In this document: one piece after another, positions 25,980 through 35,172 of the stretch
Position numbering within the stretch: position 1 is the stretch's first letter
Layout: each line of letters begins with the position of its first letter
From: Winogradskyella echinorum
GTDB taxonomy: Bacteria; Bacteroidota; Bacteroidia; Flavobacteriales; Flavobacteriaceae
Assembly (NCBI RefSeq): GCF_014297365.1
Contig: NZ_JACOQD010000004.1
Span: 168,748 to 232,747 of the forward strand
Reading direction: 5' to 3'
DNA length: 64,000 nt
Program-made: the position numbers and the translations under genes
Notes under the pieces: model-generated
The model's input: the letters and a program-made list of their open reading frames with translations, nothing else
Databases searched by the model: none
Told to the model about the DNA's origin: nothing

Positions 25980-26675
25980 ATGAAAAATAGACTCACATCG
26001 TATTTAATAGAATTTTCGAGTTTAAAACTCACACGACCAGTTTCTGATAAGATTAGAATTCTAGAAATTATTGCGGTTGCTCTCACAGCAATTGGGAAAT
26101 TCATTTTTGTAGATTATTTAAATTGGAGATTGCCATTTGTAATTGTCACCATATTTGCTTGGACACTTTATGTGGTTTACCGTTATAAAAAAGATAAATT
26201 AGTATTAAAGGATTGGGGATTTAGAAAAGATAATTTTAAATCAGTTGTAAGACCAATGATACCATTTGCTGTAGTTTCAATTTTGTCATTTTTTATAATA
26301 GGATACTTTCAAGGTACATTAAATTTAACTTGGCATATATTACCACTACTTATAACTTATCCTGTTTGGGGGACTGTTCAACAATTTTTAACTATTGCTC
26401 TAGTGGCAGGCAACTTAAGCCACATTAAACGATTTAAGTTAAGCAATCCTCTAATAATATTAATTACTGCTGTTTTATTTTCCATAGTGCATTATCCTTC
26501 ATTTTGGTTGATGTTTGGTACTTTTATCTTGGCTTTACTCTATGGTTATATTTATTTAAAAAAGAAGAATCTATATGTACTTGGATTATTTCACGGATGG
26601 TTGGGTGCGTTGTTTTATTATACAGTTGTAAACCAAGATCCTTTTGCAGATGTATTTTTAAAATATTTAGGTTAA
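25980..26675 (+). CDS. CPBP-family intramembrane protease-like protein with degenerate first motif
   Basis: 231 residues with about seven hydrophobic segments. Motifs 2 and 3 of the CPBP/CAAX protease family are present: VLFSIVHYPSFW and GLFHGWLGALF, each with the conserved His. At the expected motif 1 position (normally EExxxR) the sequence is GTVQQFLT, so both glutamates are glutamine and the Arg is absent. The protein is therefore likely to be catalytically inactive or altered. Followed 7 bases later by a small membrane protein gene. Confidence 0.8.
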   Translation: MKNRLTSYLIEFSSLKLTRPVSDKIRILEIIAVALTAIGKFIFVDYLNWRLPFVIVTIFAWTLYVVYRYKKDKLVLKDWGFRKDNFKSVVRPMIPFAVVSILSFFIIGYFQGTLNLTWHILPLLITYPVWGTVQQFLTIALVAGNLSHIKRFKLSNPLIILITAVLFSIVHYPSFWLMFGTFILALLYGYIYLKKKNLYVLGLFHGWLGALFYYTVVNQDPFADVFLKYLG

Positions 26676-26682
26676 AGTTATT

Positions 26683-26949
26683 GTGAAAACAAATTTCATT
26701 AGAAAAATCATTTTAGTACTCTTAGGATTTTTAACGTTTCCTTTACTAAAAATACTGCCAGTTGGTAATGGAGGAGTAATTATAGGTATTGTTTATACTG
26801 TGCCATTTATTTTATTAATAGCTATTATAATGATAATAATATATAGTGGCTATTATCTAAAAGAGAATCGTATTAATAAGAATAAAGCTTTTTATTTAAT
26901 AGTACTTGCGCTAATTGTTTTGAATTTAATCTTATTTCCACATAAGTAA
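26683..26949 (+). CDS. Small membrane protein, unknown
   Basis: 88 residues from a GTG start (GTGAAAACAAATTTC). Three hydrophobic segments (IILVLLGFLTFPLLKILPVG, IGIVYTVPFILLIAIIMIII and FYLIVLALIVLNLILF). No family recognised. It lies 7 bases after the CPBP-like gene, so it may be its partner. Confidence 0.6.
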   Translation: MKTNFIRKIILVLLGFLTFPLLKILPVGNGGVIIGIVYTVPFILLIAIIMIIIYSGYYLKENRINKNKAFYLIVLALIVLNLILFPHK

Positions 26950-26983
26950 ATTTTCCTATCTTGTAGAAAGTAATCATAGTTTT

Positions 26984-27862
26984 ATGTCATACTGGATTTC
27001 CACTATTTTATTAATCTTAGGAATATATATTGCCATTAGTGTAGCATTATATTATCTGCAAGATTATATGCTTTTTAAGCCAGAGAAGTTGCCCAAAGAT
27101 TTTCAGTTCGATTACGAAAACCAAAAAACACAAGAATATAATTTAGAAACCAGAGATGGAGCTACGATTAATGGGCTACGGTTTTTTCCTAAAGGGGAAA
27201 GTAAGGGTGTGGTTTTATATTTAAAAGGCAATTCTAAAAGTATAAAAGGTTGGGGAAAGTTTGCAGTAGATTTTACGAGGCATGGTTATAATGTACTTAT
27301 GGTAGATTACAGAGGTTTTGGCAAAAGTACTGGAAAACGCTCACAAAAAGCCATTAAGCGCGATTTGCAATTAGTCTATAATAAGATTAAGGAACAAACA
27401 ACCGAAGACAGAATTATCCTTTATGGACGTTCCTTAGGCTCAGGTTTTGCGACAAAATTGGCGTCGATGAATCATCCAAAACTATTAATATTAGATGCAC
27501 CATATTATAGTTTAACCAAAGTAACGGCACGTTATGCGCCTTTTATGCCGTTGTCGTTATTAATTAAATATCCTTTGCCAACCTACAAGTGGTTAAAGTA
27601 TGTTCAATGTCCTATCCATATCATTCATGGTACGCACGACAAGTTGATACCATATAAAACAAGTGTAAAACTATCTCAGATAAAACCAAAGCTTACAAAA
27701 TTGCACACAGTTATTGGAGGTGGACATAAAAATTTGAATAATTTTGAATCGTATCACAATATGTTAGATGATATATTGAATCGAGAACCAAAAACCATCG
27801 ATTTAGAAACTACAAGTATCAATGTCAATCACAGTTCAAAAAAAACTAAAGAGAAGGCTTAA
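26984..27862 (+). CDS. Membrane-anchored alpha/beta hydrolase (copy 1)
   Basis: 292 residues: one N-terminal membrane helix (ISTILLILGIYIAISVALYY) and an alpha/beta hydrolase domain. Visible are the nucleophile elbow YGRSLGSGF (Ser in GRSLG), the acid in IIHGTHDKLIP and the terminal His in VIGGGHKNL. It belongs to the BEM46/YfhR-like serine hydrolases; substrate unknown. The next gene is a paralogue and overlaps it by 41 bases, a tandem duplication. The C-terminal tail (about 265-292) extends past the paralogue's length and contains the overlap. Confidence 0.88.
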   Translation: MSYWISTILLILGIYIAISVALYYLQDYMLFKPEKLPKDFQFDYENQKTQEYNLETRDGATINGLRFFPKGESKGVVLYLKGNSKSIKGWGKFAVDFTRHGYNVLMVDYRGFGKSTGKRSQKAIKRDLQLVYNKIKEQTTEDRIILYGRSLGSGFATKLASMNHPKLLILDAPYYSLTKVTARYAPFMPLSLLIKYPLPTYKWLKYVQCPIHIIHGTHDKLIPYKTSVKLSQIKPKLTKLHTVIGGGHKNLNNFESYHNMLDDILNREPKTIDLETTSINVNHSSKKTKEKA

Positions 27863-28643
27863 AAAGTTCATCATTGTACTTTTTGGTTTATATATTATGA
27901 TAGGATCTGCACTTTACTTTTTTCAAGAAAAAATATTGTTTTTGCCAACCACTTTAGAGCAAGATTATCAGTATCAATTTAATTTTAATTTTGAAGAGTT
28001 ATTTCTAAAAACTGATGATGATGCATTAATAAATGCACTTCATTTTAAAGTTGAAAATCCTAAGGGAGTCATCCTTTATTTTCATGGTAATGCAGGTGAT
28101 TTAAGTCGTTGGGGAATTATTGCCGAATATTTCGTTGAGATGAATTACGATGTTTTGGTAATGGATTACAGAACTTACGGAAAAAGTACAGGTAAGTTAA
28201 GTGAAAAGGTACTTTACAGTGATGCGCAGTTTTGCTATAACTATTTGTTAAAACACTATTCTGAAAAACAAATTACCCTATACGGAAGATCTTTAGGAAC
28301 AGGAATTGCGTCGCAATTAGCTTCCATAAATAAACCTAATCAGCTTATTTTAGAAACACCATATTATAGCATTTTAGATGTGGCCGAACACCGATTTCCT
28401 ATGTTTCCGGTAAAGAAGTTATTGAAATATCATTTTCCAACGTTTCAGTATTTACCAAAAACAGATTGCTCAGTTACTATAATACATGGAACCGATGATA
28501 GCGTTGTACCATATTCGTCAAGTAAAAAGTTGTCTGAATTAAATCTTCAAAATTTGAATTTTGTAACGGTCGATGGCGGAAATCATAACAACCTTATTGA
28601 GTTTGAAGCTTACCATAAAATCATAAAAAGTGTTTTGAAATAA
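27822..28643 (+). CDS. Membrane-anchored alpha/beta hydrolase (copy 2)
   Basis: 273 residues, paralogue of the preceding gene: membrane helix FIIVLFGLYIMIGSALYFFQ, nucleophile elbow LYGRSLGTGIAS, acid HGTDDSVVPYSS and His GGNHNNL. The start ATG lies 41 bases inside the upstream gene in another frame; no later ATG precedes the membrane helix except one inside it, so the overlap looks real and implies translational coupling. Ends at a strong bidirectional terminator. Confidence 0.87.
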   Translation: MSITVQKKLKRRLKKFIIVLFGLYIMIGSALYFFQEKILFLPTTLEQDYQYQFNFNFEELFLKTDDDALINALHFKVENPKGVILYFHGNAGDLSRWGIIAEYFVEMNYDVLVMDYRTYGKSTGKLSEKVLYSDAQFCYNYLLKHYSEKQITLYGRSLGTGIASQLASINKPNQLILETPYYSILDVAEHRFPMFPVKKLLKYHFPTFQYLPKTDCSVTIIHGTDDSVVPYSSSKKLSELNLQNLNFVTVDGGNHNNLIEFEAYHKIIKSVLK

Positions 28644-28675
28644 AAAAGGCTTCAAGATAACTTGAAGCCTTTTTT
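28642..28675. terminator. Bidirectional terminator
   Basis: AAAAAAGGCTTCAAG pairs with CTTGAAGCCTTTTTT around ATAA, a 15-bp perfect stem between the convergent hydrolase and metalloprotease genes. Confidence 0.9.
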
Positions 28676-28693
28676 ATAAATATGAAGTTTAGA

Positions 28694-31186
28694 TTACTTA
28701 GGATCTAAAATATCATTTACACGTTCTAATGCATCAGCAATATGAATTCTACTCATAGAATCACCACCACGTGCAGAACGTAATTGACTACGTAAAGACT
28801 TAAGCTCAGCTCTTACAACTGCTCTAATATCAGACTGACTTACATCTACTGATGTTCCGCCAAAGAAACGTCTAAATTGTGCAGGTATAGAAGGTTGCTC
28901 ATTTGTCATTAAAAATTCTAAGCGCTCTATGTAAGCACGTTGTAAATTACGTCTGTAAATGTCAATTTTCTTTCCAGTACGTAATTCACTAAACAATCCG
29001 CTTCTCACATCTCTCATCATGTCATAAAGACCATAAGCATCAGAACCATTTAAGGTTTCATTTTCTAACATGCGTTGCATTCTTCCAAAGTCTAACATGT
29101 TATTTAAGGTTCTTGTTTGCATACCTCTTACGCGCTCAATACTACCAGCACTTTCAATTTTATTGAAGATATCTTCATCTAACATCCAAGTAGGAGTAGT
29201 GAACAATTGATCTTGAATAAACTTCATGGCTTTTTTCTGATGATCTTTTGGTACATGTGTGTAAACTGCCCCTTCTTGATCGTATGTTTTATACATTTCG
29301 TAGACACCACCAATATTAGAAGCAACGTGTCCCATATAACGGTTAAATTGTCCTAATACTTGACCATACATAGTATTAAGATCATCGTAATTTTTACCAT
29401 CTTCAGCAGTCCATTCAATTAAGTTTGGTACAATACGCTTTAAGTTAGCAATACCATATTCTGAAGCTAAAACAGCATCATCACCTAAATCTTCGGTTTG
29501 AGAGCTTGGGTCAATAACACCAAATTGTTGTCTCCCGAATCTGTACATTGGGTCTCCAGCATGTTTTAAAATCCAGCTATCTAATGTTTTCTTTTCATCT
29601 TCGGCTGTTTTTGCATCTAAAATTGGTCTGTAACCCCATTCAATAGCATATTTATCATAAATACCAATATTTGGCATTAAAGCTACACCTTCATCTCCTG
29701 GTTGTGCAACATAATTAAAACGAGCATAATCCATTATAGATGGAGCAGTACCATACTTCTTAGTAAACTCAGGATCTCTTAAACTTTCTACAGGATATGC
29801 AACACTGCTTCCCATGTTATGAGGTAAACCTAATGTATGACCCACTTCGTGAGCAGATACAAAACGAATTAAACGTCCCATTACTTCATCTTTAAATGCT
29901 ACTCCACGAGCATCTGGATTAATTGCTGCAGTTTGTACAAAGAACCAGTTACGTAATAACGTCATTACATTGTGATACCAGTTAATATCACTTTCTAAAA
30001 TTTCACCAGATCTTGGATCACTTACGTGAGGTCCATTTGCATTTGGTATTGGTGATGCTAAATAACGCACAACAGAATATCTTGCATCTTCAGGAGACCA
30101 TTCTGGATCTTCCTCTTTAGTTGGAGGGTCTTTGGCAATAATAGCATCTTTAAAACCTGCTGCTTCAAACGCTATTTGCCAATCTTCTATACCTTGTTTG
30201 ATATACTTTTTCCATTGGTCTGGTGTAGCTCTATCAATGTAATAAACAATTTGTTTCTTAGGAACAACTAATTCACCTCTCTTAAATTTTTCAATATCTT
30301 CATCTCTAACTTCTAGTCTCCAACGATCTAAGTAAGTAACTCTTTTACTTTCTTGAGCAGTTAAACCGTAATCAGTTTGGCCACTTGTAAACCATCCTAC
30401 ACGCTGATCGAACATACGACGTTGCATAGGTACTTTAGGTAATAAAATCATAGAGTTATTAATCTCTAAAGTAATTGCTCCAGTATTAGAGTTTGAAGGA
30501 GGATTACCTGCAGAATACGTTTTTACTGTACGAGATTCAATATTAGTTGGATAAGATTTTAGACTTTCTATGTAAGATAATTGCCCATCTAAACGAGTAA
30601 TTCTGTACTGAGATCTTCTTCTTTGAGGAAAACCTAATGGCTTTACATCTTTAGAGAATAAATCTGTAACATCAATTACAGTATTTAAAGAATCTTTACT
30701 AAATGCTTTAATTGGAAATGTTGCAATTACAGGCTCTAAATTAGAGTTTACAACAGCTTCGTGCACAGGTAAAGAATCAGCAGCTACAACTTGGTGAGAT
30801 ACCATTCGTAGTAATACTTTTTTGTCTTTCTTTTGCCATCTTAAAACTTGTTCACTTAATTTACCACCACCAAAACCAAGTCCGGCAGCAGTTTTAGAGA
30901 TACGAGTAACCATTAACATTTCTCTTTCAAAAAGAGAATCTGGAATTTCGTAGAAGTATTTTTCATCTACTTTGTGAACAGCAAATAAACCAGCATCGGT
31001 TTTTGCCTCTTTTGTAATTACCTTGTTATAAGGTTGAATGTCATTTTTACCAGGTCTTTTTGCTGGTGGTTTTGCCATCGCTGTGGCTGCTCCTTTTTTA
31101 GATTTACTGGCTTTCTTGGCTGTTGAACATGAGAATGCCAAAAATGCTGAAGCTACAAAAAGTAGCTTAATGGTTTGGTGTTTCAA
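28694..31186 (-). CDS. Large zinc-dependent metalloprotease lipoprotein (DUF5117/DUF5118/DUF4953 type)
   Basis: 830-residue exported protein. Lipoprotein signal LLFVASAFLAFSCS (Cys at 20). The zinc site is VSAHEVGHTLGLPHNMG with His446, an HExxHxxGxxH metzincin-type motif, preceded by a long N-terminal region with RISKTAAGLGFGGGK that fits the DUF5118/DUF5117 arrangement. A C-terminal helical region (about 620-830) follows. It would act on the periplasmic or outer-membrane side; substrate unknown. Monocistronic, ending at the 28642-28675 terminator. Confidence 0.88.
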   Translation of the reverse strand: MKHQTIKLLFVASAFLAFSCSTAKKASKSKKGAATAMAKPPAKRPGKNDIQPYNKVITKEAKTDAGLFAVHKVDEKYFYEIPDSLFEREMLMVTRISKTAAGLGFGGGKLSEQVLRWQKKDKKVLLRMVSHQVVAADSLPVHEAVVNSNLEPVIATFPIKAFSKDSLNTVIDVTDLFSKDVKPLGFPQRRRSQYRITRLDGQLSYIESLKSYPTNIESRTVKTYSAGNPPSNSNTGAITLEINNSMILLPKVPMQRRMFDQRVGWFTSGQTDYGLTAQESKRVTYLDRWRLEVRDEDIEKFKRGELVVPKKQIVYYIDRATPDQWKKYIKQGIEDWQIAFEAAGFKDAIIAKDPPTKEEDPEWSPEDARYSVVRYLASPIPNANGPHVSDPRSGEILESDINWYHNVMTLLRNWFFVQTAAINPDARGVAFKDEVMGRLIRFVSAHEVGHTLGLPHNMGSSVAYPVESLRDPEFTKKYGTAPSIMDYARFNYVAQPGDEGVALMPNIGIYDKYAIEWGYRPILDAKTAEDEKKTLDSWILKHAGDPMYRFGRQQFGVIDPSSQTEDLGDDAVLASEYGIANLKRIVPNLIEWTAEDGKNYDDLNTMYGQVLGQFNRYMGHVASNIGGVYEMYKTYDQEGAVYTHVPKDHQKKAMKFIQDQLFTTPTWMLDEDIFNKIESAGSIERVRGMQTRTLNNMLDFGRMQRMLENETLNGSDAYGLYDMMRDVRSGLFSELRTGKKIDIYRRNLQRAYIERLEFLMTNEQPSIPAQFRRFFGGTSVDVSQSDIRAVVRAELKSLRSQLRSARGGDSMSRIHIADALERVNDILDPK

Positions 31187-31280
31187 AATTGTCGGTTTTT
31201 ATTAAATTTTGATGAAAATACGTATTCTATTAAGAATCTTTTAATCAAAAAATACATTTTAGTATTTTTTTAACGAATCT

Positions 31281-32261
31281 TTAAAGTGAATTTAAGTACT
31301 CCTGTATAAGGGTTACACCTTCTGTATGAAGTATTGTAGTGCCTATAAATGGCATACCTAATCCTTCAATATTAATTGAAATTCTATAATCAATACTAAA
31401 ACTGCGTTCAACAATATCGCTCTCACTCAACGGTGTTTCAAAAGCTAGATTTAAAGTCGATTCATCCTCACATTGGCCACCAGGAATATGGCAATGTGCA
31501 CAATTAATATCCATATAAGCCCTTGCTCTATCTTCTAATGAAGCAGAAGGGTCTTCCCAATTTGGTAGACTTCTAACAGAAGCACTATTAGCAATACCTG
31601 TTAATTGGTTATTATTTATGAATTGTTCTAATTGATTAGTACCATTGATTTCAAAATTCATAGTTCTTAATTTAGGGCCAATTGGCATTAAGTCGCCATA
31701 ACTTTGATGGCAAGTAAAACAATCGGTATTTGATGGAATTTCATAAGTAATTGAATTAGAATTTCCATCCCTATCAATCCATGTTATTGGCAAAGTACTT
31801 CCATTTAAATCTAAAATAGCTTCTGTTTGTTCAGAATTCCATTTGTAATCACCAGACTGCCATTCGCCATTAATTTTTATCAGAATTCGAGTTTCAATTA
31901 TTTGACGTCCAAGGGATAAATCGCGTTCATCATTATTATAAAAGAATGTTTTAGCAATCACAGTATTGTCAGGAAAGTTAGGTAATCCATTTCCATTAAA
32001 TTCCATACTTGTGCCTTCTGGTAATGCAATAATACGTTGCTTATGAGAATAGTCTGAAAATAGTGTTGTATTGAGATTATACTCAAAAGCTAAAGGAGTA
32101 ATGTTTAGTTCATTTAAATTACCCGTAAATAAATTTAATTCAGAAAGGTTAGTTTTAAATTCTGCAACAACCTGAGGAGTAGGGACAGGCGATGTAGAAT
32201 CATCTTTTTCACAAGAGTTAAAAAGAAAACCAATAACGATTAATATACATAGTTTTTTCAT
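31281..32261 (-). CDS. Diheme c-type cytochrome-like lipoprotein
   Basis: 326 residues with lipobox IGFLFNSC (Cys17). Two haem c motifs: CFTCH (in NTDCFTCHQSYGDL) and CAHCH (in DINCAHCHIPGG). The overall layout resembles the SO_2930-type diheme protein family: a beta-rich N-terminal half (LFSDYSHKQRIIALPEG) followed by haem-binding segments. It would be a periplasmic or outer-membrane electron carrier, but no redox partner is adjacent. Confidence 0.82.
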   Translation of the reverse strand: MKKLCILIVIGFLFNSCEKDDSTSPVPTPQVVAEFKTNLSELNLFTGNLNELNITPLAFEYNLNTTLFSDYSHKQRIIALPEGTSMEFNGNGLPNFPDNTVIAKTFFYNNDERDLSLGRQIIETRILIKINGEWQSGDYKWNSEQTEAILDLNGSTLPITWIDRDGNSNSITYEIPSNTDCFTCHQSYGDLMPIGPKLRTMNFEINGTNQLEQFINNNQLTGIANSASVRSLPNWEDPSASLEDRARAYMDINCAHCHIPGGQCEDESTLNLAFETPLSESDIVERSFSIDYRISINIEGLGMPFIGTTILHTEGVTLIQEYLNSL

Positions 32262-32362
32262 GCGATAAGGAACATTTTTGGTTAAGTATCGATATAGCCA
32301 AATTACTAAAAAAGAAGTAAAGTATAATTTTTTACATTTTATTGACTAAATGAGGGAATTAA

Positions 32363-32394
32363 AAAAAGGAACTACCTCACGATAATTCCTTTTT
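32363..32394 (-). terminator. Terminator after lysS
   Basis: AAAAAGGAA pairs with TTCCTTTTT around a 14-base loop; on the - strand it ends in a T-run. About 22-54 bases beyond the lysS stop. Confidence 0.75.
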
Positions 32395-32416
32395 AAAATT
32401 TATAGTTAATTACTTT

Positions 32417-34105
32417 CTAAACGATTTCTACAAACAAACCATCATCCGTCTTTTCGACTTTAGTTAAACCGTGTTTGCCAAGACCTTTAATGCCTTTGTC
32501 CCAACCTTTGTTGCTTAAACCAGACTGAGATTTTAATACATTTAGATCCATACGTTGTTGAGATTTTAGAATTTCAAAAATAGTTTTTTCGTTATCACTT
32601 AAATCTATTTTTTTCTTTTCTGGTCGCATTTGAGGAAAGAATAAAACCTCTTGGATACTCTGATTATTAGTTAAAAACATAATTAGACGATCCATACCAA
32701 TTCCCATTCCAGATGTAGGAGGCATTCCGTATTCTAGTGCACGTAAAAAATCGTGGTCTATAAACTCTGTAGCCTCATCATCACCTTTTTGAGCTAGTTT
32801 TAATTGATGCTCAAAACGCTCACGTTGGTCTATTGGGTCGTTAAGCTCAGAATAGGCATTAGCGATTTCTTTACCACAAACCATAAGTTCAAAACGCTCA
32901 GTTAATTCTGGGTTTTCTCTATGCTCTTTACACAACGGGCTCATTTCTTTAGGATAGTCCGTAATGAAGGTTGGTTGTATATAATTGCCTTCGCATTTTT
33001 CTCCAAATATTTCATCGATTAACTTTCCTTTACCCATAGTCTCATCGACTTCGATATACATACTTTTTGCAGCAGCTCTTATTTCATCTTCAGACTTATT
33101 GTAAATATCAAAACCTGTAAATTCTAAAATAGAGTCGCGCATTGTAATACGCTTATATGGAGCTTTAAAGTTTATTTTATGCTCGCCAAAAGTAGCTTCA
33201 GGTGTTCCGTTAACAGCAATAGCACAATGCTCTAATAATTGCTCACAGAAATCCATCATCCAATTGTAATCTTTGTAAGAGACGTATATTTCCATGGCTG
33301 TAAACTCAGGGTTGTGAGTTCTGTCCATACCTTCGTTTCGGAAGTTTTTAGAAAACTCATAGACGCCATCAAAACCACCAACGATTAAACGTTTTAGGTA
33401 TAACTCGTTGGCAATTCGCATATACAATGGTATATCTAAACTATTGTGATGCGTTATAAATGGCCTCGCAGCTGCACCACCTGGAATTGGTTGTAAGATT
33501 GGTGTCTCAACTTCAAAATAACCAGCATCATTAAAAAACTGACGCATAGCATTGAAAAGTTTGGTGCGCTTTACAAAAACCTCTTTTACATGCGGATTTA
33601 CTGCTAAGTCTGCATATCGTTGTCTGTAGCGTTGCTCAGGATCTGTAAAAGCATCGTAAGTAACTCCATCTTTTTGTTTTGGTATAGGTAACGGTTTTAA
33701 TGCTTTACTTAGCAATTTAAAATCTTTAACCATTACGGTTTTTTCACCAACTTTAGTGGTAAAAAGTTCACCTTCAATCCCAACAAAATCACCTAAATCT
33801 AATAATTTTTTAAACACATCATTGTACAACGATTTGTCTTCACCTGTACAAATTTCATCTCTATTAAAATATACCTGAATACGGCCTTCGCTATCTTGTA
33901 ATTGCGCAAAAGATGCTTTTCCTTGCACATTAATTGCCATTAGACGACCAGCAATAATCACCTTTTTACCTTCTTTATAATCAGATTTTATCTGTTTAGA
34001 AGTATGATTTACTGGAAATAAATCTGCTGGATAAGGATTAATCCCTAAAGCACGTAATTTTTTTAACTTTTCGCGTCGTACTAATTCTTGTTCTGAAAGT
34101 TGCAT
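32417..34105 (-). CDS. lysS: Lysyl-tRNA synthetase (class II)
   Basis: 562 residues. N-terminal OB anticodon-binding domain (about 60-150), then the class II core with RYADLAVNPHVKEVFVKR, FEVETPILQPIPGGAAARPF, NFRNEGMDRTHNPEFTAME (motif 2) and GMPPTSGMGIGMDRLIMFL (motif 3). A C-terminal extension of about 60 residues (DNEKTIFEILKSQQRMDL to the end) looks like a small winged-helix or helical add-on, as in other Bacteroidota. Housekeeping gene with its own promoter. Confidence 0.97.
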   Translation of the reverse strand: MQLSEQELVRREKLKKLRALGINPYPADLFPVNHTSKQIKSDYKEGKKVIIAGRLMAINVQGKASFAQLQDSEGRIQVYFNRDEICTGEDKSLYNDVFKKLLDLGDFVGIEGELFTTKVGEKTVMVKDFKLLSKALKPLPIPKQKDGVTYDAFTDPEQRYRQRYADLAVNPHVKEVFVKRTKLFNAMRQFFNDAGYFEVETPILQPIPGGAAARPFITHHNSLDIPLYMRIANELYLKRLIVGGFDGVYEFSKNFRNEGMDRTHNPEFTAMEIYVSYKDYNWMMDFCEQLLEHCAIAVNGTPEATFGEHKINFKAPYKRITMRDSILEFTGFDIYNKSEDEIRAAAKSMYIEVDETMGKGKLIDEIFGEKCEGNYIQPTFITDYPKEMSPLCKEHRENPELTERFELMVCGKEIANAYSELNDPIDQRERFEHQLKLAQKGDDEATEFIDHDFLRALEYGMPPTSGMGIGMDRLIMFLTNNQSIQEVLFFPQMRPEKKKIDLSDNEKTIFEILKSQQRMDLNVLKSQSGLSNKGWDKGIKGLGKHGLTKVEKTDDGLFVEIV

Positions 34106-34147
34106 TCTTGTTATTTTTTGAACCCTACCTTATTCAGTAGGCAGGTG

Positions 34148-34155
34148 CAAAATTA
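34148..34155 (-). promoter_or_regulatory. -7 box and leader hairpin of lysS
   Basis: The - strand reads TAATTTTG, perfect TAnnTTTG, 42 bases before the ATG. The predicted leader would begin with CCTAC-N8-GTAGG (34124-34141), a short stem-loop at the very 5' end of the mRNA. Confidence 0.5.
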
Positions 34156-34185
34156 CATTATTTCAAAACATTAGAAAACTCCTTT

Positions 34186-35076
34186 TTAATTTGATTTTAT
34201 AGTCTCTAGATTTTTCTTTAAGTCTTCATTATCTGGAAGAATTTTTATAGCCTCTTCAAGTACTTTAATAGCTTCTTCTTTTTTGTTACTAACACCAAGA
34301 GTATTGGCTAAACTCATATAGGCTCTTGGCTCATTTGGAAACAACTTTGTGTTTAAAGTAAATACCTCAATAGCTTCGTTAGTTCGGTTTGTGCTGTATA
34401 AGATTCTTCCATAAGTGTTGAGCTCATACATACTAGTAACTTTGCCTTCAAAAGTTTTTAAGAGTTTATCACTTTTCTTTTTTAGTCCTTTAGCACCTTT
34501 TTTCTTTAAAAGCTTATCAACAGCTGTAACAATTTGATAATTAGATTTATAATCATTTACAGTAATAATGTTCTGAATATCTTCTTCAAATGTCTTAACA
34601 GGATGTTCTACAATTCGGTTGACTTCTTTACCATCTTTATAAAAAATAACGGTTGGTACTCTGTGAATGTTTAATCCTGCTTCTTCGTGCTGAGGGCTTT
34701 GTTTATACATGCCTGGTTGACTGCTTAAAGCAACAACTGTTAATTGATCCATAGGAAAGTTAGAGGCTTCTAAAACTTTGTATAATCTTGGCACTTCTTT
34801 TTTGCTGTCTCCACACCAAGTTCCCATAAACAGTGTTATGGAATACGATTTTAATTCTGAAGCAATTGTACTAGTAATTGATGTATTTGGTTGATAGTCT
34901 TTATGATTTTTTGTAAACCAAGATGCGTAGTTTTCACCCTCTAAGCCGCTTTTATCAATTTTACCAAGTAAATAAGGAGTTTGACCTTCTTTAGATATTT
35001 CGTTATTTAAGGTTTGGGCATTTGTGTGAATAGAGAAAAATAATGCAGTTATTATAGATAAAATAATAGTTCTCAT
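34186..35076 (-). CDS. Thioredoxin-like protein with CxxS motif and TPR tail
   Basis: 296 residues. Signal peptide IILSIITALFFSIHTNAQ, then a thioredoxin fold with MGTWCGDSKKEVPRLYKVLE. Here the second cysteine of the CxxC is Ser91 (Cys88-Gly-Asp-Ser), which favours a monothiol mechanism. The C-terminal third (about 215-296) has TPR repeats (RTNEAIEVFTLNTKLFPNEP, KKEEAIKVLEEAIKILPDN). Periplasmic; its thiol partner is unknown. The DUF1573 gene lies upstream on the same strand, with an inverted repeat in the 96-bp gap. Confidence 0.85.
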   Translation of the reverse strand: MRTIILSIITALFFSIHTNAQTLNNEISKEGQTPYLLGKIDKSGLEGENYASWFTKNHKDYQPNTSITSTIASELKSYSITLFMGTWCGDSKKEVPRLYKVLEASNFPMDQLTVVALSSQPGMYKQSPQHEEAGLNIHRVPTVIFYKDGKEVNRIVEHPVKTFEEDIQNIITVNDYKSNYQIVTAVDKLLKKKGAKGLKKKSDKLLKTFEGKVTSMYELNTYGRILYSTNRTNEAIEVFTLNTKLFPNEPRAYMSLANTLGVSNKKEEAIKVLEEAIKILPDNEDLKKNLETIKSN

Positions 35077-35110
35077 AGTGATGATTTTAGAATTGATATT
35101 GAAATGTAAA

Positions 35111-35147
35111 TAGTTGTCATTCTGAAACTAGTTCATAATGACAACTA
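35111..35147. repeat. Inverted repeat between DUF1573 and thioredoxin genes
   Basis: TAGTTGTCATT and AATGACAACTA form an 11-bp perfect stem around a 15-base loop. It could end transcription of the DUF1573 gene (26-62 bases past its stop), although the T-run on the - strand is poor; it may instead be an intergenic repeat. Confidence 0.55.
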
Positions 35148-35172
35148 ACTAGCTTTTGAAAATCGTGTAGAT

